Source: Paraglomus occultum
Taxonomy: Eukaryota; Glomeromycota; Glomeromycetes; Paraglomerales; Paraglomeraceae
Direction of reading: 5' to 3'
Assembly (NCBI GenBank): GCA_910592205.1
Contig: CAJVPJ010001383.1
Span: forward strand, 1-10,150
DNA: 10,150 bases
Shown: positions 1 to 8,339 of the stretch, in pieces
Layout of the letters: each line of letters begins with the position of its first letter
How positions within the stretch are numbered: position 1 is the stretch's first letter
The notes under the pieces: generated by a model
Seen by the model: only the letters and a program-made list of their open reading frames with translations
Database searches by the model: none
What the model was told of the DNA's origin: nothing
Made by a program: the position numbers and the translations under genes

Positions 1-77
1 GAGCATACTGCAGTAAAAGCTGATTTAATGTCCACTGTTTTCGATTAGCGTTTTTAGACTCCTTTATATTACAACTT
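1..77. repeat. 77-bp direct repeat, copy 1
   Basis: Bases 1-77 are identical to 6094-6170 over the whole 77 bp and in the same orientation. The similarity ends at base 78. The left limit is unknown because the window starts here. The repeat carries no plus-strand gene, but one minus-strand frame is open throughout (see the candidate exon). Confidence 0.97.
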
Positions 78-142
78 AATATCTCACAAACTCCTGAATA
101 TGTACTCATCCCGTGAGACATGATTATGTCTGCACCTTGCAC
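1..142 (-). CDS. Candidate partial exon, cut by the left window edge
   Basis: On the minus strand, a pyrimidine-rich stretch ending in TTATTACAG (AG at 144-143) is followed by 47 uninterrupted codons that run off the left edge. The peptide begins VQGADIIMSHGMSTYSG and ends KQWTLNQLLLQYA. The same frame is open up to the TAA at 157-155. The amino acid mix looks coding, but I do not recognise the family. The last 26 codons are the 77-bp sequence duplicated at 6094-6170, where the same frame meets a TAA two codons later (QYAL, then stop at 6089-6091), so this may be a C-terminal exon. A chance open frame of this length in AT-rich DNA cannot be excluded. No upstream exon could be joined to it with confidence. 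Confidence 0.33.
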   Translation of the reverse strand, partial: MQGADIIMSHGMSTYSGVCEILSCNIKESKNANRKQWTLNQLLLQYA

Positions 143-404
143 CTGTAATAACAATTACTATTACTGTCTGATTTTACTCATCATTACGTAAACTAAATTA
201 TATGGAGACCAAAATTAGCTTTTCAGCCTTATTATGATAATTTGGATTCACAAACTCATCGAAGAACTAAAGATGTCTTACGACAGACACAAATTGGTAT
301 GGAAGATTATTCAGTAAAGGACGTTGCGAACCTCTCGGAATGGCGGAATTCCTCCAATGAAGGAGCGGTATTTCCGTAAAGGTATGTACTTGTGACAGCC
401 AAGC

Positions 405-464
405 ACCAAGCAATTTACGACAGCAATCAATAAGGAACGCAAACAACCAAGCAATTTAAGACAG
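405..464. repeat. Short imperfect direct repeat pair (19 bp)
   Basis: Copies at 405-423 and 446-464 differ at one base (ACCAAGCAATTTACGACAG against ACCAAGCAATTTAAGACAG), with 41 bp between their starts. Function unknown; probably a small local duplication. Confidence 0.7.
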
Positions 465-621
465 AAAATGATTATTCCATGTTATATGGTTGTTGAAACG
501 CCAAGCTTCTGGGGCACTTTAAAAATAGTAGCTGTATCATTTGAACAAAGAACCGTGCCCTTAAAAATAAGACAGCATATCGTCCTAATTCAGAAGGTCA
601 TGTGTCTCGAATGTTTACTTA

Positions 622-933
622 CCACTTAAATAATTCTGCTGTAATACCATGTTCGGAAGTTTTCGCAAACTTTAATCTTTTGATGGATACTTTTACAAAA
701 AACTCCTGCAGTTATTTGATTAAGAACCTGATCTTATCTAAAGGCATCCCCCCTAGTAAAGGAATGTTACTGTATATCTGCCAAGACGCTTGGAGATTTT
801 CATGAGAATTGTAGACCATTTTGGCTCACTGTACATGCTGATGCTTCCCGTTGCTAGGAATAATTCGATCTGCAAATTTCACGACCATAGAATTTGGTTT
901 GAGTAGACCATCTTCTGGATGCGTTCCGGTTAA
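622..933 (-). pseudogene. Possible decayed RRM-type RNA-binding gene fragment
   Basis: One minus-strand frame from 933 down to 622 (104 codons) is interrupted only by TGA (826-828) and TAA (712-714). Near its start it reads LTGTHPEDG, eight residues, then MVVKFADR. This resembles the end of an RRM: helix 2 closing in 'L-x-G' and strand 5 as 'VVKFAD', the form seen in CELF/Bruno-type RRMs. Upstream of 933 the frame is closed and the RNP1/RNP2 strands are not visible. The TGA lies in a donor-like GTGAGC that could be spliced to ATACAG about 60 nt on while keeping frame, but the TAA remains. A GTAAGT follows the last Trp codon. It could be a pseudogene, a poorly resolved split gene, or chance. 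Confidence 0.3.
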
Positions 934-1078
934 TCACCATATCAGAAGTCTTCATGATGTTACGGAATAGGGTGTATATAGATGGTGCACACTGTGGAAC
1001 AAAATAAAATTATATTCTATATTTTTCGAAGCAAAGTTTTATTGTATAAAGTACACAAGAGCATATACATGTTTTAAA

Positions 1079-1084
1079 TTTATT
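1079..1084 (-). terminator. Polyadenylation signal of the Msb1-like gene
   Basis: AATAAA on the minus strand, about 36 nt after the stop codon. A second AATAAA lies at 1038-1043. Either could direct 3'-end formation of the Msb1-like transcript. Confidence 0.55.
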
Positions 1085-1119
1085 ATCTTACATCAGTAAA
1101 AGTAAAAGACTGTTTATCC

Positions 1120-3517
1120 TCATATATAATTCTGATACATCCTTGTTGTCGAATCTACCTGTTCGACATTAAGTTCCCAAGGCGCTGCATAAGCTCTGGG
1201 AATAACTGGTATCGGAGCGCTTATCTGTCTAGTCAAATCTCTCTTTCTTTGTTTGGACTTTTTCTGTCCTCGAGATAGAGTATTAGCACGTCGCGCTTGT
1301 ACTAAATGTTCACTGGTCTCGCTACGTCTCGAAGAAGTTGCATCGCTGCTCCTCACACTCGCACTCTTTTTTAACCATGAGAGATTCCAATTGTTGGATT
1401 TATCTAAAGCCTTGCCAAATTTTTCTTCAATTGCGGCTTCACGCGCAGCAAATACTTGTTCTTTTTCTTCTATCAATATCCATTCGCATTCATAATTAAG
1501 ATCTTTTCGAGGTTCAATGAATACCCAATCTCCCCAATAACCGTCTGTCGATTCGGTTGTAATTTCCATCCAAATGTAAGGAAAGATATCGTCTATAGTT
1601 TCGATCGCTAGATGAGTAGTAATCTCCTGTTGAGGATCCAACAAGTGCCACTCTTCCAGCTGCTGTCGCTTGAGAATGTCTTTGTCGTAAATCACATCAC
1701 GAGAAACAAAGGAACTAGTGCGCTTCGCAGTTTTAGGCTGGGTGCGACGACGGCGGAGGGTAACCATTGCCTTGGATGGATCCTTGTCCGAGTCTGAGGA
1801 GTCGATGTTTGTAGTAGATCGTCTTCGCTGTTTCTTCAGTTGTTTCTTGGTTTTTCTCTTATCTTCATCTAGAGCATCTGCGCAGCCATCCGAAAGCGAG
1901 GGCGTCAGAAGAGTCTCGCTTAAACTAAAGTCCCGAGATATGTTATCAAACGAGTTACGGAATCCGTTTTGTTTAAATTCGTCCCATACCAATGTTTTGG
2001 GACGGAACGCATTTGGTTCGAGAGTTGCACGTTTTAACGGTGTCCAACAAGCTTCATCTTCATCTTCTGCTTCTTCGGCAAATGTCTTGGTGATTTGCAC
2101 ATTAAATTTATTGTCGATTTCGTCATTACTATTTTGGGAAAGCTCTTGTAATACGTCTGAATCTTGTGGTACTCCCAACAGCACATTCTGCTGCTCGACA
2201 GTTAATGCTCCGTATTCATCTCTGAGAGCAAATCTTGTCTTAAAATCGTCAGATAAGGTCGCAAAACCATCGCGTTGAACTTCTTCCCAAATATGGCCAG
2301 CCGTGCGACGCTGTTCCACTGTCATTATAGAACTTGAACTCACAATCGTTTCTCGTTTGATATTGTTCATCATTTGTGGTAAGAGATCGTAGACACTCTT
2401 TCTTTGTTCGCCAGCAGTATGTCGTGGAACAACCGATCTCGTGATTCGTAGCATACTTGCACGTCTCTCATTAGTTATGGAAGATCTTGCCATTGTCTGT
2501 TGATAAGACTTAAAATCTTCTTCATTGCTGACAAATATAGATGCTGTTGATATCTTTTTAACATCATCGTAATTATCAAGAAGCATAGTAAGACGGGGAG
2601 GAAGTTCTTTATCGTGAGAACGCTCCCTCAAGTAGGCCAGGAAGAGATGGAGACATGCGTTCGAACAATTTGTATATTCTTTGTAAGCATCATCAAAACT
2701 CAAAAAGGCCGGCTTTCCGTCACGGATGATACATAACGCAAGGCATTTTACAATCTTTTGCGCCGACATCTTGTTAATGTGTGATTCCGCTGTTACGTCA
2801 GCACATATCTCGAATAATTCGATGAGAACATTGCGATTTGGCAATGGGATATACTGCAGAAATTGGGTAAAAGACCCCTTGTTTGGGTCAAAATCGTATT
2901 CTACATAAATGGCAAGACCATTAACAAATGCGTATGACAAGACAATCGATGATGTGTGACAGAAATAATGATACTAATAATACCTTGGTCAAATTTGACA
3001 AATTCTTCGTAGTACTGATAAGGTACAATGATTTCTTCACAGTGTCGAAGCGCCCATTTTAAGGTCGAGACAACATTGTGAATATCTGCGCTAGCTAGCT
3101 CGGTCTCATAGTCAATTCGGTTATCGCGTAACAAAAAGTTAATGAGGTACATGGCCTCTTCTGTGCTGTCTCCAATATTCTGTGGTTTAAAGATATCGAC
3201 TTCGTGCAATCCTAAAAGACAAAACAATGCACGTTTAGCGATAACTATAATCTTCACCACAGCTCCATCGTAAATTTATTATTCGCCTTACCTCTTGATC
3301 GTATTTCATCGCCGCATCTTTTTATGATCAAGTGAGTCATTTCGATGGATAGTTTTTCCATGGTAAATTCATTTCTCGATGATTTGCTATTCTCTCGCTG
3401 GAGACTGTTGCTAAAAGTCCTTTTTAAACTTCCCCTACTTCTGAGACTGCTAGAAGTATCCGAGAGAGTTCTTTTCAGTTTTTCAGAATTTTTTTTTAGA
3501 GTATTCTTGCGAAACAT
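1120..3517 (-). CDS. Msb1/Mug8 domain protein, RhoGAP-like polarity factor (3 exons)
   Basis: Exons are 3292-3517, 2984-3211 and 1120-2900, joined by introns of 80 bp (GTAAGG...TTTTAG) and 83 bp (GTATTA...TGTAG). All junction phases agree, giving 744 residues. Start ATG 3517 has the context AAAAATG. Residues from about 55 to 250 match the fungal Msb1/Mug8 domain, a diverged RhoGAP-like fold. Visible landmarks are EMTHLIIKR, the first junction reading RSRGLHEVDIF, LKWALRHCEE...PYQYYEEFVKF, FLQYIPLP..N, and HLFLAYLRERS. In yeasts Msb1/Mug8 proteins act at sites of polarised growth and septation with Cdc42/Rho1 and formins; that is family knowledge. The N-terminus has twin basic Ser/Thr motifs (LKRTLSDT, LKRTFSNS). 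The rest is low-complexity and probably disordered, with basic runs near 498-515 and 533-545 and a duplicated W-x-E-x3-[DN]-G-F motif at 356-364 and 457-465. No catalytic arginine finger was identified. The gene is divergent from the EPT1-like gene. Confidence 0.88.
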
Positions 3518-3570
3518 TTTTCTTTTTCGGTCAAAGAGATGAGATGATATTACGAGTTTTTTTGATATTA

Positions 3571-3597
3571 GGGTTGGGGTAAGGGGAAGGGGGAGGG
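3571..3597 (+). promoter_or_regulatory. G-quadruplex-forming motif upstream of the Msb1-like gene
   Basis: Five G-runs of 3, 4, 4, 5 and 3 (3571-3573, 3576-3579, 3583-3586, 3589-3593, 3595-3597) are separated by loops of one to three bases, fulfilling the classical G4 rule. The motif lies 54-80 bp upstream of the Msb1-like start codon, with the G-rich strand as that gene's template. Its left end reads TTAGGGTTGGGG, which resembles telomere repeat, but there is only one true TTAGGG unit. Confidence 0.75.
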
Positions 3598-4054
3598 CCC
3601 TATTAATATAACCAATTGCCCTTTAATATACAAATACAAATTATTAAAGTTTGTTCTAAACTTCCACTTGTCCGGCAAGGAAGTGAAATGGATTCAGATA
3701 AGGATGAGTGGAAATTCGTTATATTTCTAATTTTTTTCGACCCCTCATCTGTTGTGACCCAATATCAAGCACTCCTAGTTGTGTACAGTTGTCTTCCCTC
3801 ATCGGGTAGACATCAAGGTGATCTTATTCAAATGTACCGCATCTCGCATACACTCCAACGGAAACGTGTAATGTGATTCGTACTATTAAGGAGTTATGCA
3901 CAAGTTTCAAATTTTGTGTTCCCCAAAATTTCTCCAAGTAAAACGTGGGGGTGTAGATCATTAATATCATTAATAAAATGATTGATCTTTTTAGGAACAC
4001 TATTACTTTTACCGATATAACCATGAGCGTTTATTATTATTATGATTTGTTTGG

Positions 4055-4113
4055 TGACGTCTCCCAACCGTGTGTACGGCTTGTGCGTGAGAGCCGCATG
4101 TGGGAGTGACGTC
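4055..4113. promoter_or_regulatory. Imperfect palindrome with two CRE-like TGACGTC sites
   Basis: TGACGTC occurs at 4055-4061 and 4107-4113. Both lie within an inverted repeat: GACGTC-TCCCA...CGGCT on the left and AGCCG...TGGGA-gt-GACGTC on the right. TGACGTC is the core of the ATF/CREB-type bZIP site. The element ends about 66 bp before the EPT1-like start, a normal promoter distance. It could act as a paired bZIP site or as a hairpin in a 5' untranslated leader; the sequence does not decide. Confidence 0.55.
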
Positions 4114-4179
4114 GGACAAAAATCACACATCAACCTTGTCCAAAAAATTCGTGGATCTTCGTAGTCGCTTCCCCCCTTC

Positions 4180-5886
4180 ATGAAAATAAGAATGTCTTCG
4201 TTGATAGATTCGGATTATGTTAGTGAGAGCAGTCTGGCAAATCTACGGCTATACAAATATGCATCTATCGATAAGTCGCCACTCTCGAAATATATCTTGA
4301 GGCCATACTGGGATTGGGCAGTTAAGCTATTTCCAATGTGGATGGCGTAAGTCTTCAAAAAAAAAAAGAGGTTGTTGGATTGGATGCGCCAATTCCTCCA
4401 GAGGGATATCTTTGGATCTGATCGGTTTCCCGGCTCTGGGTGAACTTTCTCTCTCTCTCTCCGTGTAGGCCAAATTTAATCACTCTATGTGGCCTGGGAT
4501 TTATTCTGGTGAATCTTGTTTGTGTAATGGTGTTCTTGCCAGACCTTGTTGGACCAGGAGCACCTTGGCTTTACTACAGGTGAATCAATGCATTTGGTCT
4601 GTTACTGTACTCCGGAACTATTTACGGTAATAAATTGAATAGTACCCGGATAGCGCAAGAATTAATATACAACCCAACTAACTATCATTTCCTCCGTATT
4701 GACTATAAATAATAGCTTTGCAGCCGGCCTCTGGTTATATCAGACATTTGATAACGTAGACGGTCGTCAAGCACGTCGAACAAAGAGTTCTTCACCACTC
4801 GGCGAACTTTTTGATCATGGTTGTGACGCACTGAACTGTTCATTTGGGGCCATCGTGCATGCTGCCGCAATGGGGCTTGGACACTCGTGGTACTCTGCAT
4901 TCCTATTGCTTGTCACAACTTTACCATTCTATTTATCAACGTGGGAAGAATACCATACTGGTATTTTGTACCTCGGTTATATCAACGGACCAACGGAGGG
5001 TCTTGTAATCGCTTGTATTATGATGATCTTGAGCGGTATATTTGGTGAGTGACTACGACTCGTGGTCTATTCATGTTTATTACATGTATCATTGACGGCC
5101 TATTTGTGCTCTTTTCATAAAGGACCCGGAATATGGTTAACTGATATACGAGAATTGTTTGGAGAAGGGATACCCGAATTTATTCCCAAGGGATATCATC
5201 TTGTTGATGTTATGGTTTTCTTCATGGCAGTGGGAATGATTTTCATACATACTCCAGCGAGGTAAACCGAATCCATACTTTTAATATTGTAAATTTGACC
5301 GTGTTAATGACGCATTTGTAATTTCCCTCTCCCCACTAGTTTATACCATGTATACAAAGCCTGTGCTCAACGCTCCACATCATTCCTCGCAACTCTTCCT
5401 CAGCTGTTTTCAATTGTATTGTACTCTCTCTGTGGATACCTATGGCTTGCTTCCCCCCACTCATACATCTTCCGAGATCAACATTTTATCCTATTTGCCC
5501 TAACCACTGGTATTGTATTTGGACGTGTTGCCACGAAAATTATCCTTGCACATGTCACGAAGATGCCTTTCCCAATGTATACAGTTTTATTGATTCCGTT
5601 ACTCGTTGGGGCGCTCCTCACCAACATACCAGTATGGCTCAAAACGTGAGTATTTGACACTGTTAACGATTCCGTAGCCGAATATCCATGACTAACGGGA
5701 TATATCGCTGATATATTTATTAGTGATACTATTTTGACTCCAAAGGCCGAATACTATTATCTTTGGAGTTACTTTGGATTTGCTGCAATTGCTTATACAC
5801 ATTGGGCAAATCTTGTGATATCCAGATTCTGTTCGTATCTGGGAATCAACTGTCTCACCATTCCTGCATCTAAGAAACAAATCTAG
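4180..5886 (+). CDS. EPT1: CDP-alcohol phosphotransferase, ethanolamine/cholinephosphotransferase (6 exons)
   Basis: It transfers phosphoethanolamine or phosphocholine from the CDP-alcohol to diacylglycerol, the last Kennedy-pathway step, in ER/Golgi membranes. Exons are 4180-4346, 4469-4579, 4716-5044, 5123-5261, 5340-5645 and 5724-5886, with introns of 122, 136, 78, 78 and 78 bp. All are GT-AG and phase-consistent, giving 404 residues, close to the roughly 390 of yeast EPT1/CPT1. The catalytic motif D-x2-DG-x2-AR-x8-G-x3-D-x3-D is complete: D105, D108, G109, A112, R113, G122, D126, D130. Other family landmarks are LRLYKYASIDKSPLSKY and MWMAPNLITL before it, and several hydrophobic membrane segments after it. 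Two in-frame ATGs compete: 4180, and 4192 with the better context (A at -3, 400 residues); TAG at 4162-4164 closes the frame upstream. Head-group preference cannot be read, so the symbol could equally be CPT1. Confidence 0.95.
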
Positions 5887-6034
5887 AATGAAGTAAGTAA
5901 CGAGTGAACGAACATACAAAACATTATAGAAATTATCTCATCAAGCAATAGATGTACGTATGCTGTCGATATCACTCTTACGTACACTCAATTAGAATTC
6001 GGATATGTACCCTGCACGCAAAGATCAATTTAAT

Positions 6035-6040
6035 AATAAA
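6035..6040 (+). terminator. Polyadenylation signal of the EPT1-like gene
   Basis: AATAAA about 150 nt after the stop codon, within AT-rich DNA and before the 77-bp repeat. It is the nearest canonical signal on the plus strand. Confidence 0.5.
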
Positions 6041-6093
6041 TTATTCACTCATCTTCAACCCTCTTCTCATAAAATATTACACCTCAAATTATA

Positions 6094-6170
6094 GAGCATA
6101 CTGCAGTAAAAGCTGATTTAATGTCCACTGTTTTCGATTAGCGTTTTTAGACTCCTTTATATTACAACTT
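6094..6170. repeat. 77-bp direct repeat, copy 2
   Basis: It is identical to bases 1-77. On the minus strand the frame used by the candidate exon at 1-142 is open here as well. In this copy it starts directly after a TAA (6172-6170) and ends at TAA 6089-6091, so only about 27 codons survive. It therefore looks like a truncated copy of the end of a coding sequence lying 208 bp beyond the EPT1-like stop. Confidence 0.97.
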
Positions 6171-6844
6171 TAATTGAGCAAAGGCATGCTATGCAAGAAC
6201 TTGGGCGAAAATATCAATTCGATCGCTTATTTTCTACGTTTTCATCCCCCTACATCATTCCAGAAAAGATTGTATGTTGACGCGTTTCGCGATCCATGAC
6301 ATCAATTGACGAGTGCAAGAATGAAAAATGTTATTATACCTTACGTAATATTAATCAAAGCAGGGGCTAAATCAGTCTATTACAAAAGCAGAAAAGGCTT
6401 TCTCATCATTGCTTGTTCGAGTTTAGTACAAGATGTACATTCTTCAGAAGATATACTAACTTGATATGTTACTGCACATGCGTCTGACAAGTTTGTATTT
6501 TTCCTATACTATAACTAATATAGTAAAAATAACAACAACGCTTTCTAATTTTGGGTATTCTGCGTCACGCTTATTCAGACCTATAGGAGTAAATCAAATA
6601 AAAAGTCCGAACGTGATACAAACCTAATATTAACAAAGACTGATCTACCAAAAAAAAAGCTCATTCATATGTTTAAACAAACAACACAATAGAGACGATG
6701 AAAAGCGTCTGAACGTGAAGAAACAATAACTTTACCATTGTCGACAAATGCAGAGATTAATTGGCTGCGTCGAAATACAATTGATTGTAATTATATTCGT
6801 CGTCAATTTAAGTCCGAGCATTCGCTTCTGTCTACACTTGAAAC
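6171..6844. other. Intergenic region upstream of the F-box gene
   Basis: No gene-like open frame, tRNA or obvious repeat family is visible. The sequence is AT-rich. A loosely repeated string occurs twice (AAAGTCCGAACGTGA near 6601 and GCGTCTGAACGTGA near 6705). The last 200 bp presumably hold the promoter of the F-box gene, but no specific element can be defended. Confidence 0.5.
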
Positions 6845-7861
6845 ATGGATTCTTTGCCTTTCGAGCTTTTGGCGATGATTCTTGATGAATTTACAAATGA
6901 TTCTTCTATGCTTCACACTTGCGCATTAGTTAACAGGAATTGGTGTGTAGTGGCTCTTCAATACCTGTGGGCCAGACCTTTCACCATGTTGGTTTCAAGT
7001 CCAAGGGAGAAAAAAATCCGATCAGTAGACAATCTTCTAACCACCTTTATTGAATGTTTTACCGATGTCAACGCTCTCCAGAACGCAGTGCGATTGTGCA
7101 AAAGACGTAGCAAAAAGTTCCCGTTTGATTACAGTCTTTACTTAAGGGAGATTCACTTCAAAGAAATTTCCGTTTTGACGTCAACGTACAATAAGTTCAA
7201 CAGGTATTCCATGCGAGTGAGAATTACTCGATTGGCAATTAAATATTGCCCAAATCTTAGAACTCTTTCGATTAACATGTCACTCTGTCCTAAAGCTCGG
7301 TTTTTGACTTCTATCACAAGCCTCCCAAATTTACAAAACATAAGCTTACATTTAGATTCACACGATAGCATATTCAACATACTTTCTAGAACTACAACGA
7401 ATTTAAAATCAATTTCAGTCAAAGTTCGCAAACATAAGAAATATAACTTTGAACAAACATCGCATCATGGTTTGCAAAAATTCGTTCGGTCTCAGCGTCA
7501 GCTAAAGACAATTACTATAAAAAATGTAACCGTCCGGATGAGATCAGTGTTTAAATTGTTGGAGTCGCAATCGAATTCTCTGGAATCAATCGTTTTGGAA
7601 AACATTAGCTTCGATTCAGATGGCTTAAAAACCAAACCTGTTAAGTTTCATCAACTGTCAAGCATACACATAAAGAACTGTCAGATAATAACGAAAGGAG
7701 GACTGAGATCGATCTTCGAAGCCGACTTGTCAAATTTGCAAAAACTCAAGTTTGAAAATACAGACTGGCGATACACAAGTGATTGGACGCCGTTGCGAAA
7801 TAAGTATGGAAATCGAGTATTTTATTCTGGAAGGAATAGATTTATTACACCACATAATTGA
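6845..7861 (+). CDS. F-box protein with LRR-like C-terminus
   Basis: This is an intact single-exon frame of 338 residues. The F-box occupies about residues 3-42: SLPFELLAMILDEF, then L28-V29-N30-R31-x-W33, then LQYLW ending at 42. From about residue 130 there are six or seven irregular leucine-rich units, recognisable by cores such as CPNLRTLSINM, LPNLQNISLHL, TTNLKSISVKV, QRQLKTITIKN, SNSLESIVLEN and LSNLQKLKFEN. F-box proteins bind Skp1 and bring substrates to an SCF ubiquitin ligase, and the LRR-like part would bind the substrate. The substrate cannot be read from the sequence. The ATG (ACATGG) lies four codons before the conserved LPFELL. The style matches the greatly expanded F-box families of Glomeromycotina. 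A broken paralogue lies downstream in the same orientation, so this is a local duplication. Confidence 0.9.
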   Translation: MDSLPFELLAMILDEFTNDSSMLHTCALVNRNWCVVALQYLWARPFTMLVSSPREKKIRSVDNLLTTFIECFTDVNALQNAVRLCKRRSKKFPFDYSLYLREIHFKEISVLTSTYNKFNRYSMRVRITRLAIKYCPNLRTLSINMSLCPKARFLTSITSLPNLQNISLHLDSHDSIFNILSRTTTNLKSISVKVRKHKKYNFEQTSHHGLQKFVRSQRQLKTITIKNVTVRMRSVFKLLESQSNSLESIVLENISFDSDGLKTKPVKFHQLSSIHIKNCQIITKGGLRSIFEADLSNLQKLKFENTDWRYTSDWTPLRNKYGNRVFYSGRNRFITPHN

Positions 7862-7994
7862 AAGCTATATATCATGTTTCGGAATGGTTTGCTACTTTTT
7901 GTACGTTTCTTGAACAAGTCTTTGTTTATTTGTAAATTTTATTGCTGGCAACAATTATATATTTTATTCAGAGTAAATAGTGTGTCTATAATTA

Positions 7995-8000
7995 AATAAA
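7995..8000 (+). terminator. Polyadenylation signal of the F-box gene
   Basis: AATAAA about 134 nt after the F-box stop codon, in AT-rich sequence. Confidence 0.5.
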
Positions 8001-8084
8001 ACCAAAAATTACTAATTTGCTTAGTGGAAAACTAAAGTTTATTTGTTAGTATCTTGATTAACAAATTCGATTTTTGCCATGATA

Positions 8085-8164
8085 TTACTTCCCATATTGA
8101 TTTAATTGTCCTTTATTGACACAGCTACGATGGACGGCTAGAGCTGTTTTACTTCCCATATTGA
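8085..8164. repeat. 16-bp direct repeat pair
   Basis: TTACTTCCCATATTGA occurs at 8085-8100 and again at 8149-8164, identical, with starts 64 bp apart. Function unknown. Confidence 0.8.
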
Positions 8165-8339
8165 ATGAGGCCTGTAATTTTAAGTATCCCAAGATCATGA
8201 AATTGTATCATTACGATAGACACATGAGTATGAGAGAGTTCTTCCAGGAATTTGTTACCTCAAGCAGACTCATGTAACTGTTCCAATTCATCCTTCAATA
8301 TGACTTTATGTGCATTCTTACTCATGCACACAAACTTGG

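Larger units (their letters stand above)
143..1119. other. Gene-poor stretch with decayed or unresolved coding signal
   Basis: No complete gene is visible. Plus-strand open frames here (for example 602-805) have no recognisable domain. A near-identical 19-bp pair (405-423 and 446-464, 18 of 19 matching) starts ACCAAGCAATTTA. The minus strand carries an RRM-like fragment at 622-933. A good acceptor-like sequence on that strand (TTTTGTTCCACAG, near 990-1005) and a donor-like GTAAGT just below 624 suggest an old split gene. The part nearest 1119 is probably the 3' untranslated region of the Msb1-like gene. Confidence 0.5.
3518..4179. promoter_or_regulatory. Divergent intergenic region between the Msb1-like and EPT1-like genes
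   Basis: This 662-bp gap separates two start codons pointing away from each other, so it should hold both promoters. It contains a G-quadruplex motif next to the Msb1-like start and a palindromic element with two TGACGTC sites close to the EPT1-like start. Open frames of 60-95 codons inside it have no recognisable domain or splice logic. No clear TATA box was identified among the AT-rich stretches. Confidence 0.6.

Noticed and set aside
486-629. 47-codon plus-strand frame starting MVVETPSFWGTL
   Set aside because: Short, no family resemblance and no supporting signals; likely chance.
602-805. 67-codon plus-strand open frame
   Set aside because: No recognisable domain or splice context. The opposite strand carries a more protein-like, though broken, reading frame over the same bases.
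1718-2278. 186-codon plus-strand frame opposite the Msb1-like gene
   Set aside because: Serine/arginine-rich shadow of the acidic, serine-rich minus-strand coding sequence.
3616-3876. 86-codon plus-strand frame in the divergent promoter region
   Set aside because: Hydrophobic and low-information, with no domain, overlapping other equally long frames on the opposite strand; judged non-coding.
4056-4113. Possible group II intron or structured RNA suggested by AGCCG...ACGG motifs
   Set aside because: The stem is interrupted and no domain V-type hairpin or maturase frame follows, so a promoter palindrome is the simpler reading.
3894-4181. 95-codon minus-strand frame overlapping the CRE palindrome
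   Set aside because: No recognisable domain. It overlaps the start of the well-supported EPT1-like gene and the promoter palindrome; judged chance.
4357-4367. Run of eleven A and a (TC)n tract (4448-4461) as possible retroposon tail or microsatellite
   Set aside because: Both lie inside intron 1 of the EPT1-like gene, and the TC run is the polypyrimidine tract before the acceptor at 4468.
5442-5657. 71-codon alternative plus-strand frame inside EPT1 exon 5
   Set aside because: Out of frame with the conserved protein; a shadow frame.
6400-6430. GTTCGAGT string suggesting a tRNA T-loop
   Set aside because: No matching acceptor, D-arm or anticodon stem could be found around it.
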